Shown: one piece after another, positions 34,674 through 44,190 of the stretch | Numbering within the stretch: the stretch's first letter is position 1 | Layout: each line of letters starts with the position of its first letter | Assembly (NCBI GenBank): GCA_900472785.1 | Contig: UCJH01000069.1 | Coordinates: 12,394 to 76,393, forward strand | DNA from: Hyphomicrobiales bacterium | GTDB lineage: Bacteria > Pseudomonadota > Alphaproteobacteria > Rhizobiales > Rhizobiaceae | Direction: 5' to 3' | Length of the DNA stretch: 64,000 nt | Position numbers and translations under genes: made by a program | The notes under the pieces: model-generated | Told to the model about the DNA's origin: nothing | What the model saw: only the letters and a program-made list of their open reading frames with translations | Database searches by the model: none

Positions 34674-37184
34674 ATGCCTTCGAAACTTTCGGTCTTTTTG
34701 TTGTCGCTCTGGATAGCGCTGTCGGCACTGCCCGTTTTCGCCCAGGATGCGGCCACGCCTGTGCAGGGCGCGCAGCCGGTCGCCGTGAATGCGCAGACGC
34801 AGGCGGGCGAACAATTGAACGCTGCCCGTGAAGACCTGACGCGCCTGTCGGATCTGGTGGATAAGGCAAAGAGCGACGACAACCGGCTTGCCGAGCTGAA
34901 GGTCGATGTCGATGCGACGGCGAAGAAGATCATCGGAACATCCATCGCCACGCGTCCGCGGCTCGACGAGATCAAGACGCGCCTGGCCGAATTGGGCGAA
35001 CCGCCGGCCGAGGGTGCGCCGCCTGAAGCGGATATCGTGGCGGAGGAACGCAAGCGACTGATTGCCGAGCGCGGCGAGATCAATGCGCTGACCGGCGATG
35101 CCGAAAACCTTTCGATACAGGCGACCAAGCTGTCGAACTCGATCACGGCGACGCGTCGCGCGCTGTTTTCGAACACCCTCCTTCAGCATACCGACATCAA
35201 CCCCGAGGTTTTGCAGAACGCGGGAACGGCGCTTGCGGTCGAAGGACAGGCTCTGTCGCGCAGCCTTACAAGCTGGATCTCTTTCGCCTGGAAATACAAG
35301 CGCCTGTCGCTGCTGACAGCGCTTTTCCTGTCTCTCTGTGCGGCGCTGGTTTTTCTGTCGGGCAGTTACCGACTGTTCTCGCCATTGATCCGCCGGGACG
35401 TGAAGGACGCCGAGCCGGGATATATCACGCGGCTGTCCGTCGCATTCTGGTCGACGATGATCCCGACGACGGCCGCCGCCGCTTTCGTGCTCTCCAGCTA
35501 TTTCTTCCTGCAATCCTTCAATGTGCTGCGGCCCGACATAGCCCCGATCATCGCAATCACGCTCGGCGTCAGCGTCGCCCTTTTGTTCGTGGTGACGCTG
35601 GCCAATGCCGTTCTAGCGCCCGGCGAGGGCAATTGGCGCCTGGTCCGGGTTTCCGATCTGGGTGCGCGCCGCCTGATGTTCGCGATCTTCGCGATGGCCG
35701 CGATCAACTGCCTCGATTACCTGCTCGGCGGGATCGGCGAAGCCATGGGTTCTCCGGTTATTCTGACCGTGGTCAAGAGCCTGTTCGCTTCGGTGTTTAT
35801 CGGTTTGATCCTTATGGCCATGGCGTTGATCAAGCCGATGCTGCCCGTTGGCGCGGCGCTGAACAGTCAGGGCCGTCCCTGGCCGCGCTTCATGTCGGTG
35901 CTGCTTGTCGTGACAGGCGGCGCGCTGATTGCTGCCGCGATGCTTGGCTATGTCGGGCTCGCGCGGTTTATCGCGACACAGATCGTGGTGACCAGCGCGA
36001 TCGTCGTGACGGCCTATATCGGCATTTTGACGGGCAAGGCTGTCGCCAAGCAGAATGCCTTTGCCGATACCGTGGTCGGCCGTGCGCTCGAGAAGCGTTT
36101 TGGGATGGGTCAGGTTCCACTGGATCAGGCTGGTCTTGCCGCAGGCTTGGGCATCTATGCGCTGGTGGTGATGTTCTTCATCCCGTTGATCCTGCTGCAA
36201 TGGGGCTTCAAGATCGCCGATATCCAGGCCTGGGCCTACAGGCTGTTCACCGAAATCAAGATCGGCAGCATCACGATCTCGCTGGTCGGGATATTCGCAG
36301 GCATTCTTCTGTTTGCGGTCGGATATTTCATAACCCGCTGGTTTCAGCGCTGGCTTGACGGCAGCGTCATGGCGCGTTCGCGCGTCGATGCCGGCGTGCG
36401 CAATTCGATCAAGACCGGCGTCGGCTATCTCGGGGTCGGGCTGGCCGGCCTTGTCGGCATTTCCGCGGCGGGTCTCGATCTGTCCAGCCTTGCGCTTGTC
36501 GCGGGCGCACTGTCGCTCGGCGTCGGCTTCGGTCTGCAGAACATCGTTTCGAATTTCGTCTCGGGCCTCATTCTCCTGGTCGAGCGGCCTTTCAAGGTCG
36601 GCGATTGGGTGGTGACCGGTACGACGGAAGGTTTCGTCAAGCGGATATCGGTGCGCGCCACCGAGATCGAGACCTTCCAGCATCAATCGATCATGGTGCC
36701 CAATTCCCTGTTCATCAATGCGTCCGTGGGCAACTGGACCCATCGCAACAAGCTGGGACGATCCGATATCCCCGTCGTGGTCGGCTACGATACCACGCCG
36801 CGGAGGGTGATGGACCTGCTTCTGGAAATCGCCGATGCGCATCCGCTGGTTTTGCGCAACCCGGCGCCGGCCGCGGTGTTCAGCGCCTTCGGTGAAACGA
36901 CGATGACGTTCGAATTGCGCATCTATGTGGCTGACATCGTCAATGGCGGCGGGGTTCGCAACGATCTGCGGCTGGAGATCTTCGAGCGCTTTCGTGCCGA
37001 AGATATCGGCCTGCCTTTCCCGAAGGACGTGGTTGAGGCGACACCCGCCGATCCTCCGGCCGAGGTTGCCGAAGACAAGCAGCCACCCCAGGACGGCGAG
37101 GCGCAGGCAGCGGACGCCAAGCCGGAAACCACCCATCGCCGGCCGCGCCGGGTCGGCTCCAGTGCCGCGGGGGAAACACCCTAA
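34674..37184 (+). CDS. DUF3772-containing MscS-type mechanosensitive channel
   Basis: 836 aa. A signal peptide (about residues 1-24, ending PVFAQD) precedes a periplasmic coiled DUF3772 region with LTRLSDLVDKAKSDDNRLAE. About eleven membrane helices follow, then the MscS pore and beta domain with GFGLQNIVSNFVSGLILL near residue 630 and VGDWVVTGTTEGFVKRIS. The C-terminal tail is Pro/Ala/Glu-rich. Large MscK/MscM-like channels protect against hypo-osmotic shock. ATG at 34674 begins the signal peptide; TTG at 34668 has a better placed AAGGA and may be the true start. The open frame reaches back into DUF924 but that part is not protein-like. Confidence 0.88.
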   Translation: MPSKLSVFLLSLWIALSALPVFAQDAATPVQGAQPVAVNAQTQAGEQLNAAREDLTRLSDLVDKAKSDDNRLAELKVDVDATAKKIIGTSIATRPRLDEIKTRLAELGEPPAEGAPPEADIVAEERKRLIAERGEINALTGDAENLSIQATKLSNSITATRRALFSNTLLQHTDINPEVLQNAGTALAVEGQALSRSLTSWISFAWKYKRLSLLTALFLSLCAALVFLSGSYRLFSPLIRRDVKDAEPGYITRLSVAFWSTMIPTTAAAAFVLSSYFFLQSFNVLRPDIAPIIAITLGVSVALLFVVTLANAVLAPGEGNWRLVRVSDLGARRLMFAIFAMAAINCLDYLLGGIGEAMGSPVILTVVKSLFASVFIGLILMAMALIKPMLPVGAALNSQGRPWPRFMSVLLVVTGGALIAAAMLGYVGLARFIATQIVVTSAIVVTAYIGILTGKAVAKQNAFADTVVGRALEKRFGMGQVPLDQAGLAAGLGIYALVVMFFIPLILLQWGFKIADIQAWAYRLFTEIKIGSITISLVGIFAGILLFAVGYFITRWFQRWLDGSVMARSRVDAGVRNSIKTGVGYLGVGLAGLVGISAAGLDLSSLALVAGALSLGVGFGLQNIVSNFVSGLILLVERPFKVGDWVVTGTTEGFVKRISVRATEIETFQHQSIMVPNSLFINASVGNWTHRNKLGRSDIPVVVGYDTTPRRVMDLLLEIADAHPLVLRNPAPAAVFSAFGETTMTFELRIYVADIVNGGGVRNDLRLEIFERFRAEDIGLPFPKDVVEATPADPPAEVAEDKQPPQDGEAQAADAKPETTHRRPRRVGSSAAGETP

Positions 37185-37328
37185 TGCTCAGGACGAACAT
37201 ATTCACGCTGCATTCAGCCGTCGCGGAATAAAACCGATGCAATTCATTCATTCGCGGTCTAGTCTTCGAATGGCTGAAGAGGTGCAGACGTTTTATCCAC
37301 GGTATGTTGCCTTGGAACTGCGCGCACC

Positions 37329-37622
37329 ATGAGAGGGCGGCGTTTGCGCCGATGGGCAATGAAGACAGCATGGAGTGCATTTCTTCTCGTCATTCTCGCG
37401 GTTTCCCCGGTATGGGCTGCAACCGTCACCAACAAGGACGCCGAAACGGCGGTCCTCGTCGTGGTTGAAGGCGAAAGCCGCGTGGAAATCGCAATCGATG
37501 CCGGCGGCTCGGAATCGATTTGCCCAACAGGCTGTTTCCTTACCACGCCGAGCGGAGACCGCATCGGCCTTCAAGGCGATGAAAACGTCGAGATCATCAA
37601 CGGCTCCGCCGTTGTGAAGTAA
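37329..37622 (+). CDS. Small exported protein, 97 aa
   Basis: An Arg-rich start and hydrophobic segment WSAFLLVILAVSPVWA form a signal peptide. The mature part is beta-rich and acidic with two Cys in ESICPTGCFL, which may form a disulfide or bind metal. An internal ATG at 37359 would still give a signal peptide. No family recognised. Confidence 0.68.
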   Translation: MRGRRLRRWAMKTAWSAFLLVILAVSPVWAATVTNKDAETAVLVVVEGESRVEIAIDAGGSESICPTGCFLTTPSGDRIGLQGDENVEIINGSAVVK

Positions 37623-37863
37623 CGCTCGCTGTAAAATCCATCCGGTACGGCAGTTTTTTGATCGCGCTGCCTGCTGCATGGGTTGGCACTGTGACCGGCG
37701 TGAAAGTTTCGATTTCACCGAAACCGCCCTCGAAACAGGCTATTGTTGGAAAAGCCTGATTCTTTTACCCAATTTGCCGGCTTTATTTCAGAAAGCGGTT
37801 AACCACTGCGAAAACCTTTCTGCGTAGCTTGCTTGCGGGGACAATCTTTCAGATAGGCGATCT

Positions 37864-38697
37864 ATGTCATTTTTTGGCGTTTCCGGAATGTATTATTCCG
37901 GTGAATCCTTGCAGCAGCACCGCATCGTGCTTGCCGAAGACTCAAACCTCTTTTCGGCAATGGTGTCCAAGCGGCTCAAGGAGCTTCTGGATATCGACGT
38001 GATCGTTTGCCGGGACTATGAAGATCTTCAGTTCGCGGTCGAGAACTCCTCTTTCCCGGCGACACTGGCAATCTCGAACATCAACCTGCCAGGCGCTGAA
38101 AACGGCGAAGCGCTTACCTATCTGACAGAGATGAGCGTTCCGACCATCGTATTCACAGGTACGTTCCAGGAAAGCATCCGTGAGAAGATCCTCGCCAAGG
38201 ACATTGTCGACTATGTCCTGAAGGACAGCGTCTTTGCCGTCGATATGCTGGCTGAATCCGTCTGCCGCTTCCTGACCAACCACCAGTATCATGTGCTGAT
38301 CGTCGACGACAGTCCGACGGCGCGCGCGCTCCTGACGACCCAGTTGAAACGCTACAATTTCCGCACCAGCTCGGCCGAAAACGGTGCGGTGGCGCTCGAA
38401 ATTCTAAAGGCCAATCCGGATATCGGGTTGATGATCACCGACTACAACATGCCGGATATCGACGGTTTCGAATTGACGCGCCGCATCCGCAGCGTTCATG
38501 GCCCGCATCAGCTGCGCATCATCGGCGTATCCTCGTCGGCCGACCGGCTCCTGTCGGCGCGGTTTCTGAAGGCCGGCGGCAACGATTTCATGCTGCGTCC
38601 ATTCATCAATGAAGAGTTTTACTGCCGCGTGAACCAGAATCTCGACACGCTGACGAAAATTCAGACAATGACAACAAAAGTGGCGAGAACGGCCTGA
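37864..38697 (+). CDS. Tandem-receiver protein with an altered first receiver
   Basis: 277 aa of two REC domains (about 20-140 and 142-262) and no output domain. In the first, the phospho-acceptor position is Asn72 (AISNINLPG) where the paralogue at 38967 has Asp, so it cannot be phosphorylated normally. The second keeps VDDSPTA and Asp193 (MITDYNMPD), but the usual Lys is Arg in FMLRPF. Such tandem receivers act as adaptors or phosphate sinks for kinases or diguanylate cyclases. The next gene is a REC-REC-GGDEF paralogue, suggesting joint control of c-di-GMP. A terminator follows. Confidence 0.88.
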   Translation: MSFFGVSGMYYSGESLQQHRIVLAEDSNLFSAMVSKRLKELLDIDVIVCRDYEDLQFAVENSSFPATLAISNINLPGAENGEALTYLTEMSVPTIVFTGTFQESIREKILAKDIVDYVLKDSVFAVDMLAESVCRFLTNHQYHVLIVDDSPTARALLTTQLKRYNFRTSSAENGAVALEILKANPDIGLMITDYNMPDIDGFELTRRIRSVHGPHQLRIIGVSSSADRLLSARFLKAGGNDFMLRPFINEEFYCRVNQNLDTLTKIQTMTTKVARTA

Positions 38698-38706
38698 TTT
38701 TTATTA

Positions 38707-38732
38707 GGGGAAGCTCATTTTCCCCGATTTTT
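38707..38732 (+). terminator. Probable terminator after tandem-receiver gene
   Basis: GGGGAA (38707-38712) pairs with TTCCCC (38720-38725), followed by GATTTTT. Short stem but well placed. Confidence 0.55.
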
Positions 38733-38966
38733 GCGTTAATTTGCAACAGTTTTGGTGCATTTCGTCATTTTTTCCTATTCTGCATCGCGAATTAACCAAT
38801 TTGAAATGGCGACCCGGTTTGATTGAGCCAACGGGGAAAAAGGGATGAGGGGACGGCAGGGCTGGTGAAAACGCCAGGTTTCCGCCCCCTGCTCACCGAA
38901 ATAAATGTTCGAGTCAGCCCTTTCAGCCGAAAGCGCCTCCGACTCAACGATGGGATTGGTAGGAAC

Positions 38967-40295
38967 GTGAGCTTTCGCAAGGCGCTGGGGCGTGGGAACA
39001 ACGTGCAGAAGCATCCGGACAAACGGATGCTTCTCGTCGAAGATTCACGAATGTTCTCGACGGCGCTGAAGCAGGGTCTGGAAGTCGCGCACGGGATTTC
39101 CGTCACGCACTGTTCATCACTGCAGGCGGTCAAGGCGCTGATGGAAAAGGGTGAGATAGAATTCTCCCTTGCGGTCCTCGATCTCAATCTTCCCGATGCG
39201 CCGAACTGCGAGGCCCTGGACTTCGTCCTTTCCAAGGGCATTGCCGCCATCGTTTTCACCGGGACCTTCAACGATACGACGCGGGACTATATCCTTTCGA
39301 AGGATGTTCTGGATTGCGTCTTGAAGAACCAGCCGGACTCCATCGGCCAACTGATCGCGGCCGTCGATCGGGCGCTCGTCAACAGCAAGACCAATGTGCT
39401 GCTCGCGGATTCCGACGAGGCGTCGCGGTCCAGTCTCGTGAGCCTGCTTCTGAGGCAGCAGTTTTGCGTCACCGCCGTCGAAAACGGCGCCCAGGTTCTG
39501 GAACTGCTGGAGAGCCCGGAGGTCTTCGATCTCGTTGTGACCGACATCCGCCTTTCCGATATGTCCGCCTACGGACTGCTTCATGAAATCCGCCTGCGGT
39601 ACGGCGAAGATGCTCTGGGTGTCATCGCCCTCGACGGCAGCGAAGATCGTCAGCATGCTGCCCGCTTCCTGCGCAGCGGCGGTACCGAGTTCATTCAGAA
39701 ACCTTTCCTGGCCGAAGAATTCACCAGCCGCATCTTCCATGTCGCCAGCATCCAGAAACGGGTTCAGGCCCTGCACAATATCGCTGCGCGGGACTATCTG
39801 ACGGATATCTACAATCGCCGGTATTTTTTCCAGGTCGGGCCGCGCCTTGTCGAACAGTGTTTGCGACGCGGCGGTTCTACCTCAATAGCCATTCTCGACA
39901 TCGATCACTTCAAGCGGCTGAACGATACCTATGGTCACGAGGTCGGGGATCTCGTGCTGAAGGCTGTCGCCAAGCGCCTGCGCGCCCAGGTCGGCGACGA
40001 GCATCTGTTGGCGCGTCTTGGCGGCGAGGAATTCGGCATCCTCTTCAACAATCTCAATGTGACTGACGCGAGCGGGTTCTGTGAAAGACTGCGGCTGGAT
40101 CTTGCCTCGGCAAAGGTCGTGGCGGACGACGAGGAACTGTCCGTGACGGTTTCCATCGGGCTCGCGACGATCGAGAGCCACGAATCCTTCGACAACTACC
40201 TGAATGCGGCCGACCAGTTCCTTTACATGGCGAAGTATGACGGCCGGAACCGGATCGTGTCTGAGTTGACGGTGCTAAATTCCATAGCATCCTGA
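38967..40295 (+). CDS. PleD-like REC-REC-GGDEF diguanylate cyclase
   Basis: 442 aa with this start. Receivers occupy about 18-135 and 140-260; the first retains Asp in AVLDLNLPD and the second in VVTDIRLSD with Lys in FIQKPF. The GGDEF domain (about 285-440) has YLTDIYNRRYF, DIDHFKRLNDTYGHEVGD and the active site ARLGGEEFGILF, so c-di-GMP synthesis is expected. The inhibitory RxxD site is not present at the usual place. The GTG start makes the N-terminus exactly as long as that of the paralogue at 37864 (27 residues to EDS); alternatives are TTG at 38823 and GTG at 39003. Confidence 0.87.
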   Translation: MSFRKALGRGNNVQKHPDKRMLLVEDSRMFSTALKQGLEVAHGISVTHCSSLQAVKALMEKGEIEFSLAVLDLNLPDAPNCEALDFVLSKGIAAIVFTGTFNDTTRDYILSKDVLDCVLKNQPDSIGQLIAAVDRALVNSKTNVLLADSDEASRSSLVSLLLRQQFCVTAVENGAQVLELLESPEVFDLVVTDIRLSDMSAYGLLHEIRLRYGEDALGVIALDGSEDRQHAARFLRSGGTEFIQKPFLAEEFTSRIFHVASIQKRVQALHNIAARDYLTDIYNRRYFFQVGPRLVEQCLRRGGSTSIAILDIDHFKRLNDTYGHEVGDLVLKAVAKRLRAQVGDEHLLARLGGEEFGILFNNLNVTDASGFCERLRLDLASAKVVADDEELSVTVSIGLATIESHESFDNYLNAADQFLYMAKYDGRNRIVSELTVLNSIAS

Positions 40296-40404
40296 CGTCG
40301 ATGTCTCGCCTCGGAACACCTGCTGGCGGATATTAGCGAAGCATTATGATTTATGGTCAATGCTGATGATGGGTTGCCGGACAGATCCATGACAAGGGCA
40401 AGCA

Positions 40405-41967
40405 ATGACGCATGACGTGGACGATATTCTCGATATCCTTCGGCAAGGCATCCTCATGCTGGATACCTGCAACCGCGTCAGCTTTTTCAATCCAAGCGTT
40501 TCCAGAATTCTCGGTCTTCCGGACGGTGTCATTCATGACGGAATGACGGCCGATGATCTTCTGCAGCTTGCCGGCTGCATTCCGGCATTATTGGAGGACC
40601 AGGGCAGCCGGCTTGAGCGGTTGGAGCCGGGTGTGCCGAATGCGTTTCAGCTCTCGCTTCTCAACGGGCAAACGGTGTCGTTGAATTGCGTCCCGTCCCG
40701 CGTCGGCGGCTGGATCGTGATCTGCGATGATATTTCCACACTGGTTCGGGCGGAAGGCAGCCTTGACGTGCAGAACCGCCGGTTCGATGCAGCCTTGAAC
40801 AACATGCCGCATGGGCTTTGCATGTTCGATTCGGAAACCAGGCTGATCCTGTGCAATGCGGCCTATGCCAAGATGTACGACTTGCCGGCGAGCCTGACGC
40901 AGCCGGGAACGTCGCTGGATCAAATTCTAACCTATCGTCGCTCTGTCGGAAACGGACCCGTCAACAGCCAGACCTACTTCGACGTGGTCATCGAGGCCAA
41001 TTCCAAAGGGCTGACCGCGAGCCAGAACACCAGTTTGACGGACGGGCGGATCATCAAGATCTCGCACAATCCGATGCAAAACGGCGGGTATGTCGCAACG
41101 CATGAGGACGTCACCAAGACGGTCCGCCTTTCGGAGGAAGTGCTTCAGCACCGCGACAAGCTGGAAGCCACCGTGCAAGCGAGAACAGCGGAAATCGAGC
41201 GGCAGGCGCTGGAACTCGAACGCATGCTCGACCACGAGCGCGGCATCAACGAATTGCAGCGGCAATTCGTGGCGATGGCGTCGCATGAATTCAGGACCCC
41301 GCTGGCAATCATCGATGCGGCGGCGCAACGGCTGCAGCGGAAAAAAGGCGAGGTCGCCCCCGAATTTCTCAGTGAGAAAGTCGACCAGATCCGAATGTCG
41401 GTTTCCCGCATCGTCGACCTCATGGAAAGCATTCTCTCGGCAGGGCGGCTGGACAATGGAAAGATCGAGATCAACTATCAGGCCTGCGCCGTCGGAGAAC
41501 TGGTCAGGACCTGTTGCGAACGGCAGGCGACGATCAGCCGGTCGCACAATTTTCATCTCGATATCGAACGCTTGCCGGAATTCATCGATGCGGACAATCA
41601 GACGCTCGGCCAGGTTTTCACCAACCTGCTGTCGAACGCAGTCAAGTATGCGCCAGATGCGCCCGACATCCGCATCACGGGATGGGAAGACAAGGGAAAC
41701 GTAAAGGTCTCCATCAGCGATGACGGTATCGGTATCGATGCGGAGGACCTCCCGCGGATGTTCCAGCGTTATTTCAGGGCGCGCACGTCCACCGGCATTG
41801 CTGGAACAGGCATCGGTCTCAACCTGGTAAAGCAGATCGTCGAGCTGCATCGGGGATCGATAGATGTCGACAGCAAAAGGGGATGCGGGACGACATTTAC
41901 CGTGACGCTTCCCGTGACCGCAAAGAGCCAACCGTCGTCCTTGTCTGAGCACATCGACGCAGCCTAA
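40405..41967 (+). CDS. PAS-PAS sensor histidine kinase
   Basis: 520 aa, no membrane helices. Two PAS-7-like domains cover about residues 5-115 and 120-240. A coiled region precedes HisKA with H294 in FVAMASHEFRTPLAII. The ATPase domain has NLLSNAVKYAPDAP, SDDGIGIDAEDLPRMFQRYF and GTGIGLNLVKQIVELH. The gene is followed 15 bases later by a single-receiver regulator, its likely partner. The H-box matches that of the truncated kinase at the left end. Confidence 0.92.
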   Translation: MTHDVDDILDILRQGILMLDTCNRVSFFNPSVSRILGLPDGVIHDGMTADDLLQLAGCIPALLEDQGSRLERLEPGVPNAFQLSLLNGQTVSLNCVPSRVGGWIVICDDISTLVRAEGSLDVQNRRFDAALNNMPHGLCMFDSETRLILCNAAYAKMYDLPASLTQPGTSLDQILTYRRSVGNGPVNSQTYFDVVIEANSKGLTASQNTSLTDGRIIKISHNPMQNGGYVATHEDVTKTVRLSEEVLQHRDKLEATVQARTAEIERQALELERMLDHERGINELQRQFVAMASHEFRTPLAIIDAAAQRLQRKKGEVAPEFLSEKVDQIRMSVSRIVDLMESILSAGRLDNGKIEINYQACAVGELVRTCCERQATISRSHNFHLDIERLPEFIDADNQTLGQVFTNLLSNAVKYAPDAPDIRITGWEDKGNVKVSISDDGIGIDAEDLPRMFQRYFRARTSTGIAGTGIGLNLVKQIVELHRGSIDVDSKRGCGTTFTVTLPVTAKSQPSSLSEHIDAA

Positions 41968-41982
41968 CGAAGTGACGCGAAC

Positions 41983-42384
41983 ATGATCACAATTCTCTGC
42001 ATTGATGACGAAACCGACATCCGCACGCTGATCGTCGAAGAGCTACAGGATGCGGGCTTCAAGACGCTTGAGGCGTCGAACGGGCGCGAGGGCCTGGAAG
42101 TCCTTATTGCGAAATGGCCGGATATCGTCATCTGCGATATCACCATGCCGGAGATGGACGGACACCAGCTGATGGCTGAAATCCAGGTCAACTATCCCGA
42201 TCTCAGCAATATTCCGTTCATTTTCCTCACCGCCCTGACCGACAAGCAGAACAGGCTTGCCGGTCTCAAAGCCGGGGCTGCAGACTATCTCACCAAGCCG
42301 ATCGACTTTGACCTGTTGATGGCCAAGGTCGCTGGATGCATCGTCCGCATCGAAAACGACCGCAAGACCGGTCGTTCCTTCTGA
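41983..42384 (+). CDS. Single-domain response regulator
   Basis: 133 aa receiver without output domain. ILCIDDETDIRTLIVEEL gives the acidic pocket, ICDITMPEMDGHQL the phospho-acceptor Asp near residue 52, LTALTDKQNR the conserved Thr/Ala and YLTKPIDFD the Lys. Coupled to the kinase just upstream. Output is probably through protein-protein contact or a phosphorelay. Confidence 0.92.
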   Translation: MITILCIDDETDIRTLIVEELQDAGFKTLEASNGREGLEVLIAKWPDIVICDITMPEMDGHQLMAEIQVNYPDLSNIPFIFLTALTDKQNRLAGLKAGAADYLTKPIDFDLLMAKVAGCIVRIENDRKTGRSF

Positions 42385-42397
42385 GTGACGTGACGGT

Positions 42398-43402
42398 TCA
42401 GCGCGCCGCTTGGAGCGTCAGCTTGCGTTCGGCACGCTCCTGCTGGGGCGAGCGGTTGTAGAGTTCGCGGTAGCACTTGGAGAAGTGCGAGGCCGACACG
42501 AAGCCACAGGCGACCGCGACCTCAACCACCGGCATGGCCGACTGGACAAGAAGATGACGGGCGCGGTCCAAGCGAATTTCGAGATAGTAGCGGGCAGGGG
42601 AGCGACCCATTTCCTGGCGGAACAGGCGCTCGATCTGACGGCGCGAAAGGCCGGCGCTGTCGGCGATCTCAAGCAGCGACAGCGGCTCTGACAGATTGCC
42701 TTCCATCAACTCGATGATCGACAGCACCTTGGCGTTCTGGACGCCCAGGCGCGCGCGCAGCGGCAGGCGCTGACGATCGTGCGGGCCGCGCACCCGGTCC
42801 GTCAGCGCCTGTTCGCATACGCGGTTGACGAGGTTTTCGCCGAAATCCTGGTCGATCAGATTGAGCATCATGTCGAGCGAGGCGGTGCCGCCGGCACAGG
42901 TGTAGATATTGCCGTCGATTTCATAAAGATCGGCATAGACATCCACCTGGGGAAAGCTTTCGGCAAAGCCCGGCAGGTTTTCCCAATGAATCGCGCAGCG
43001 CTTGCCGGTCAGGAGGCCCGCCGAGGCAAGCACATGGGCCCCCGTACAGAGGCTGCCGACGGAGACGCCGCGATTGTAGACTTCGCGCAGCCATGCATTG
43101 ACGGATTTGTTGTAGAAATCCTCGACATAGATGCCGGAACAGACCAGCACCATGGAAGGACGGTTTTCCCCGCCAAGATATTTTCGCTCATCGGCCAGCG
43201 ACGAGTTGACCTCGATGCCGATACCGCTGGACGACAGCACCTGCAGGCCGTCCGTGGAGGCGAGGCGCCATGTATAGGCTTCGTAACCGAGCATGCGGTT
43301 GGCGATGCGCAGGGTTTCGATCGCCGCGGAAAAGGGCAGCATGGAGAAGTTCGGCACCAGAAAGAAAACGAGAGATCGTTTTTTAGCCATTGGCTTGTTC
43401 AT
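42398..43402 (-). CDS. GlxA-family AraC-type regulator (GbdR/CdhR-like)
   Basis: 334 aa. The N-terminal DJ-1/PfpI-like domain (about 8-190) contains VFFLVPNFSMLPFSAAIE and the elbow SLCTGAHVLASAGLLTGK. The C-terminal AraC HTH (about 225-320) has LLEIADSAGLSRRQIERLF and VAVACGFVSASHFSKCYREL. Regulators of this type (GbdR, CdhR, ArgR) respond to glycine betaine, carnitine or related amines and activate their catabolism. The corrinoid demethylation genes a few kb away fit such a role. GGAA lies before the ATG at 43402; longer starts exist. Several TTGCGACA motifs lie upstream and again before mttB. Confidence 0.87.
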   Translation of the reverse strand: MNKPMAKKRSLVFFLVPNFSMLPFSAAIETLRIANRMLGYEAYTWRLASTDGLQVLSSSGIGIEVNSSLADERKYLGGENRPSMVLVCSGIYVEDFYNKSVNAWLREVYNRGVSVGSLCTGAHVLASAGLLTGKRCAIHWENLPGFAESFPQVDVYADLYEIDGNIYTCAGGTASLDMMLNLIDQDFGENLVNRVCEQALTDRVRGPHDRQRLPLRARLGVQNAKVLSIIELMEGNLSEPLSLLEIADSAGLSRRQIERLFRQEMGRSPARYYLEIRLDRARHLLVQSAMPVVEVAVACGFVSASHFSKCYRELYNRSPQQERAERKLTLQAAR

Positions 43403-43756
43403 GAGACGGTTCCATGCTCCGAGGATGTCGCATTTGTCACGTGGAACTCGGAGTTCCCGCTTGTCTGAAAACGACATTCACATGGAAGTCCGCGACTGTG
43501 AAGCAATAAATATTTGCGACACGCAGAACGACGTCCGTAAAGTGGTTGGGAATCCGAGTGTATGCCGATTGTTTTTTCTCCTAGCGACGAATGTGTCGCA
43601 ATCGGAAAACTATTCCGCAGGATGTGCTTGTTTTGGAGCGGTGCCGCGCCGGTTGTAAAACATTGCGATTTGCGACATTCTCAAGATGCTCTGCGCGGTA
43701 TGTCGGATTCAGGCCTTATCTTGCTCGCGCCGGTTCTTCGGGCGAGGCGCCATGAA
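43403..43756. promoter_or_regulatory. Upstream region of the GlxA-type gene with repeated TTGCGACA motif
   Basis: The motif TTGCGACA or its reverse occurs at 43514-43521, 43594-43601 and 43670-43677, with a 7-base match TGTCGCA at 43426-43432 and a tandem TTGCGAT at 43663. No gene is supported here. The same motif recurs before mttB, so these are candidate binding sites of the adjacent regulator. Confidence 0.5.
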
Positions 43757-43759
43757 TCG

Positions 43760-43796
43760 AAAAGGGCACTCCGCCGTCATGGTGGAATGCCCTTTT
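43760..43796. terminator. Terminator downstream of the DUF1127 gene
   Basis: AAAAGGGCA (43760-43768) pairs with TGCCCTTTT (43788-43796), with further pairing inside the loop. The T-run works on either strand; it lies 61 bases beyond the minus-strand DUF1127 stop. Confidence 0.72.
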
Positions 43797-43857
43797 CATA
43801 CGCCGATCCGATTTCGACAGGACGGTTCGTCCCCTTGTTCTGCCGGTATCGGAACTG

Positions 43858-44085
43858 TCATCGTGCCGGCTTGCCTGTCTTGGAGGCGGAGGAAGAGAGG
43901 GAGGCGGACGGGAAGCCGATATCCTTCAGCGTATCGTAGGACAGGCCTTCGAGGGCGCGTTCCCTGCGGTGCTGCTGCCATGCGCCGACCATGCGGGCGC
44001 GCAGGGCGATCACGGCCTGGAAAAGGCTTGCGAAAAGCGGCGGACGACGTCCGGAAGCGCTGTGTTCAAAGCTGGAATATGCCAT
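43858..44085 (-). CDS. DUF1127 (YjiS-like) small protein
   Basis: 75 aa. The C-terminal half has RRERALEGLSYDTLKDIGFP, the DUF1127 core (Arg-rich, then L-x-DIG). Longer family members bind RNA; short ones affect phosphate and carbon metabolism in Agrobacterium. AAAAGGA precedes the ATG at 44085; the frame open to 44163 is longer than needed. Confidence 0.83.
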   Translation of the reverse strand: MAYSSFEHSASGRRPPLFASLFQAVIALRARMVGAWQQHRRERALEGLSYDTLKDIGFPSASLSSSASKTGKPAR

Positions 44086-44190
44086 TGTTCTGGTTCCTTT
44101 TGAGGTTTGGTGTTCAAAAGGTCGCGACCATGTTCTGGAGAATGCCGCAACCTCATTCATCATTCAAACGAATATATTTGATGTTCTGCA

